Source: Candidatus Scatomorpha stercoravium
GTDB taxonomy: Bacteria; Bacillota; Clostridia; Oscillospirales; Oscillospiraceae
Reading direction: 5' to 3'
Assembly: GCA_018716005.1 (NCBI GenBank)
Contig: DVKN01000183.1
Location: forward strand, 1 to 5,966
Length of the DNA: 5,966 nucleotides
The translations under genes were made by a program, and so were the position numbers. Of this stretch, positions 5,446 through 5,966 are shown one piece after another (the first letter of the stretch is position 1; every line of letters begins with the position of its first letter). The notes beneath the pieces were generated by a model, which saw only the letters and a list, made by a program, of their open reading frames with translations, made no database searches and was not told the DNA's origin.

Positions 5446-5525
5446 GCAGCGATGGGAAGCCGTGTTCCGGCGTGAGAGGAGGCCAGCGAGCCTCGACCGA
5501 CCAGCCTTATGCGGGTTGACGCTGC
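5446..5525 (+). promoter_or_regulatory. Second, divergent TPP-aptamer-like element in the thiW leader
   Basis: This stretch parallels the first aptamer. Outer arms GCAGCG (5446-5451) and CGCTGC (5520-5525) form a perfect 6-bp P1-like helix. GGGAAGCCG (5454-5462) with CGGC (5468-5471) matches the P2/P3 strand GGGGAGCCC and its partner. TGAGAGG (5473-5479) equals the UGAGA block of the first copy. The next stem, GAGGC (5479-5483) with GCCTC (5490-5494), differs from GAAGC/GCTTC of the first copy by a paired A-T to G-C change, and both are followed by GACC. The 3' half (ACCAGCC, loop, GGGTTGA) does not carry the CTGAT...GGATAATGCC and GTAGGGA boxes that bind pyrophosphate. P2 would also be weak. 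It could be a decayed tandem copy or a variant aptamer. This is my reading of the sequence, not a recognised family match. Confidence 0.5.
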
Positions 5526-5555
5526 GTCGCGCCATTTGCCCGCAAATCCAAATTC

Positions 5556-5561
5556 AGGGAG
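5556..5561 (+). promoter_or_regulatory. Ribosome binding site of thiW
   Basis: AGGGAG lies 8 nt before ATG 5570 and sets the start. No nearby complementary sequence obviously hides it, which argues against simple Shine-Dalgarno sequestration. An upstream dyad, TGCGGG (5510-5515) with CCCGCA (5539-5544), would compete with the 3' half of the second aptamer-like element. Confidence 0.7.
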
Positions 5562-5569
5562 TGTATAAA

Positions 5570-5966
5570 ATGCAGTCTACCATTGCAATCAAAAAGCTCG
5601 CCCTCGCGGCCATGTTCGTCACTATCGCCGTCGTGGGCAGCGCTTTCATCCAGTTCCCCTTCCTCGGCAGCAACTGCTCGCCCACGCAGCACATGGTGAA
5701 CGTGCTCTGCGCCGTGTTCCTCGGCCCCGGCTGGGGCGTGGGCGTGGCCTTCTGCGCCAGCCTGATACGCAACCTCTTCAGCGTCGGCACGCTTGTGGCC
5801 TTCCCGGGCAGCATGATAGGCGCGCTCTGCTGCGGACTCGTCTACATGGCCCTGCGCAAGAGGAATAACGACCCCCTCGCCCTCGTCTGCACCCTCGCCG
5901 CCGAGATGCTCGGCACCGGCGTGCTGGGCGGCCTCTGCGCCTGGCCGGTATCCGTCCTGTTCATGA
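5570..5966 (+). CDS. thiW: ThiW, thiazole-specific S component of an ECF transporter (3' end outside window)
   Basis: The 132 residues visible form a very hydrophobic membrane protein with the hallmarks of ThiW. These are PTQHMVNVLCAV (38-49), LGPGW (51-55), SLIRN (64-68), GTLVAFPGSMIGAL (73-86) and AEMLGTGVLGG (111-121). The family is about 160-170 residues long, so roughly the last 30-40 are missing. ThiW is thought to capture the thiazole precursor of thiamine (hydroxyethylthiazole) and to work with a shared ECF energizing module, EcfA/A'/T, which is not in this window. Control by the upstream TPP riboswitch supports the assignment. ATG 5570 has AGGGAG 8 nt upstream, and the first hydrophobic segment starts at about residue 10. 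Thiazole kinase or thiamine synthesis genes may lie just downstream, which is inference from family context. Confidence 0.93.
   Translation, partial: MQSTIAIKKLALAAMFVTIAVVGSAFIQFPFLGSNCSPTQHMVNVLCAVFLGPGWGVGVAFCASLIRNLFSVGTLVAFPGSMIGALCCGLVYMALRKRNNDPLALVCTLAAEMLGTGVLGGLCAWPVSVLFM

Noticed and set aside
5452..5475. Tiny ORF (ATG GGA ... TGA, 7 residues) in the thiW leader as a leader peptide
   Set aside because: It has no suitably spaced ribosome binding site, and its bases are better explained as part of the aptamer-like helices.
5359..5525. Cobalamin riboswitch reading of the second leader element
   Set aside because: UGGGAAG, a UUUAAUA stretch and an AGCC...GACC...GCC tail resemble scattered cobalamin boxes, but the GGUG..AA.UCC loop and the GCCACUG box are missing. 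The match to the neighbouring TPP aptamer is longer and includes a compensatory base-pair change.

Overview
The window looks like chromosomal DNA from a GC-rich, spore-former-related Firmicute, most likely a Clostridia member of the Oscillospirales type. The reasons are a protein made only of the Spo0A DNA-binding domain, strong GGAGG-type ribosome binding sites with GTG and TTG starts, sharp AT-rich promoters in a GC-rich background, and a ThiW-type ECF substrate-binding component behind a TPP riboswitch. No mobile element, CRISPR array, tRNA or rRNA is visible.

Layout. (1) 46-387 (+): a stand-alone Spo0A C-terminal domain protein. (2) 429-455: a perfect 12-bp hairpin that can terminate this gene and the convergent operon facing it. 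(3) 478-3029 (-): two paralogous CNNM/CorC-type membrane proteins (DUF21, CBS pair, CorC_HlyC domain) joined by an ATGA stop/start overlap and driven by a consensus promoter (TTGACA, 17 bp, TATAAT) at 3132-3160. The upstream paralogue has lost the Asn residues expected in the membrane ion site. (4) 3030-3326: a divergent intergenic region with promoters for both directions and a strong GC-rich dyad between them. (5) 3327-5193 (+): psuK and psuG, the two-gene pseudouridine breakdown pathway (pseudouridine to pseudouridine 5'-phosphate to uracil plus ribose 5-phosphate). (6) 5194-5569: a long regulatory leader. It starts with a near-consensus promoter one base after the psuG stop, followed by a clear TPP riboswitch and its intrinsic terminator. 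Then come about 200 nt of further structured sequence. (7) 5570 to the window end (+): thiW, the thiazole-specific S component of an ECF vitamin transporter, cut off by the window edge.

The most interesting part is the thiW leader. Beyond the terminator of the first TPP riboswitch, 5446-5525 contains a second element that resembles the 5' half of the first aptamer. It has the same UGAGA pyrimidine-pocket block and an adjoining stem that differs from the first copy by a compensatory A-T to G-C change. It also has its own perfect P1-like closing helix. The 3' half, which in TPP riboswitches binds the pyrophosphate, does not match the consensus. It may be a decayed tandem TPP aptamer or a variant with changed ligand preference; sequence alone cannot decide.

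Functionally the window holds housekeeping and nutrient-scavenging genes: divalent-cation handling, pseudouridine salvage to uracil and ribose 5-phosphate, and thiazole uptake for thiamine synthesis controlled by TPP. psuG has no terminator of its own, so psuKG transcripts should run into the thiamine-controlled leader.
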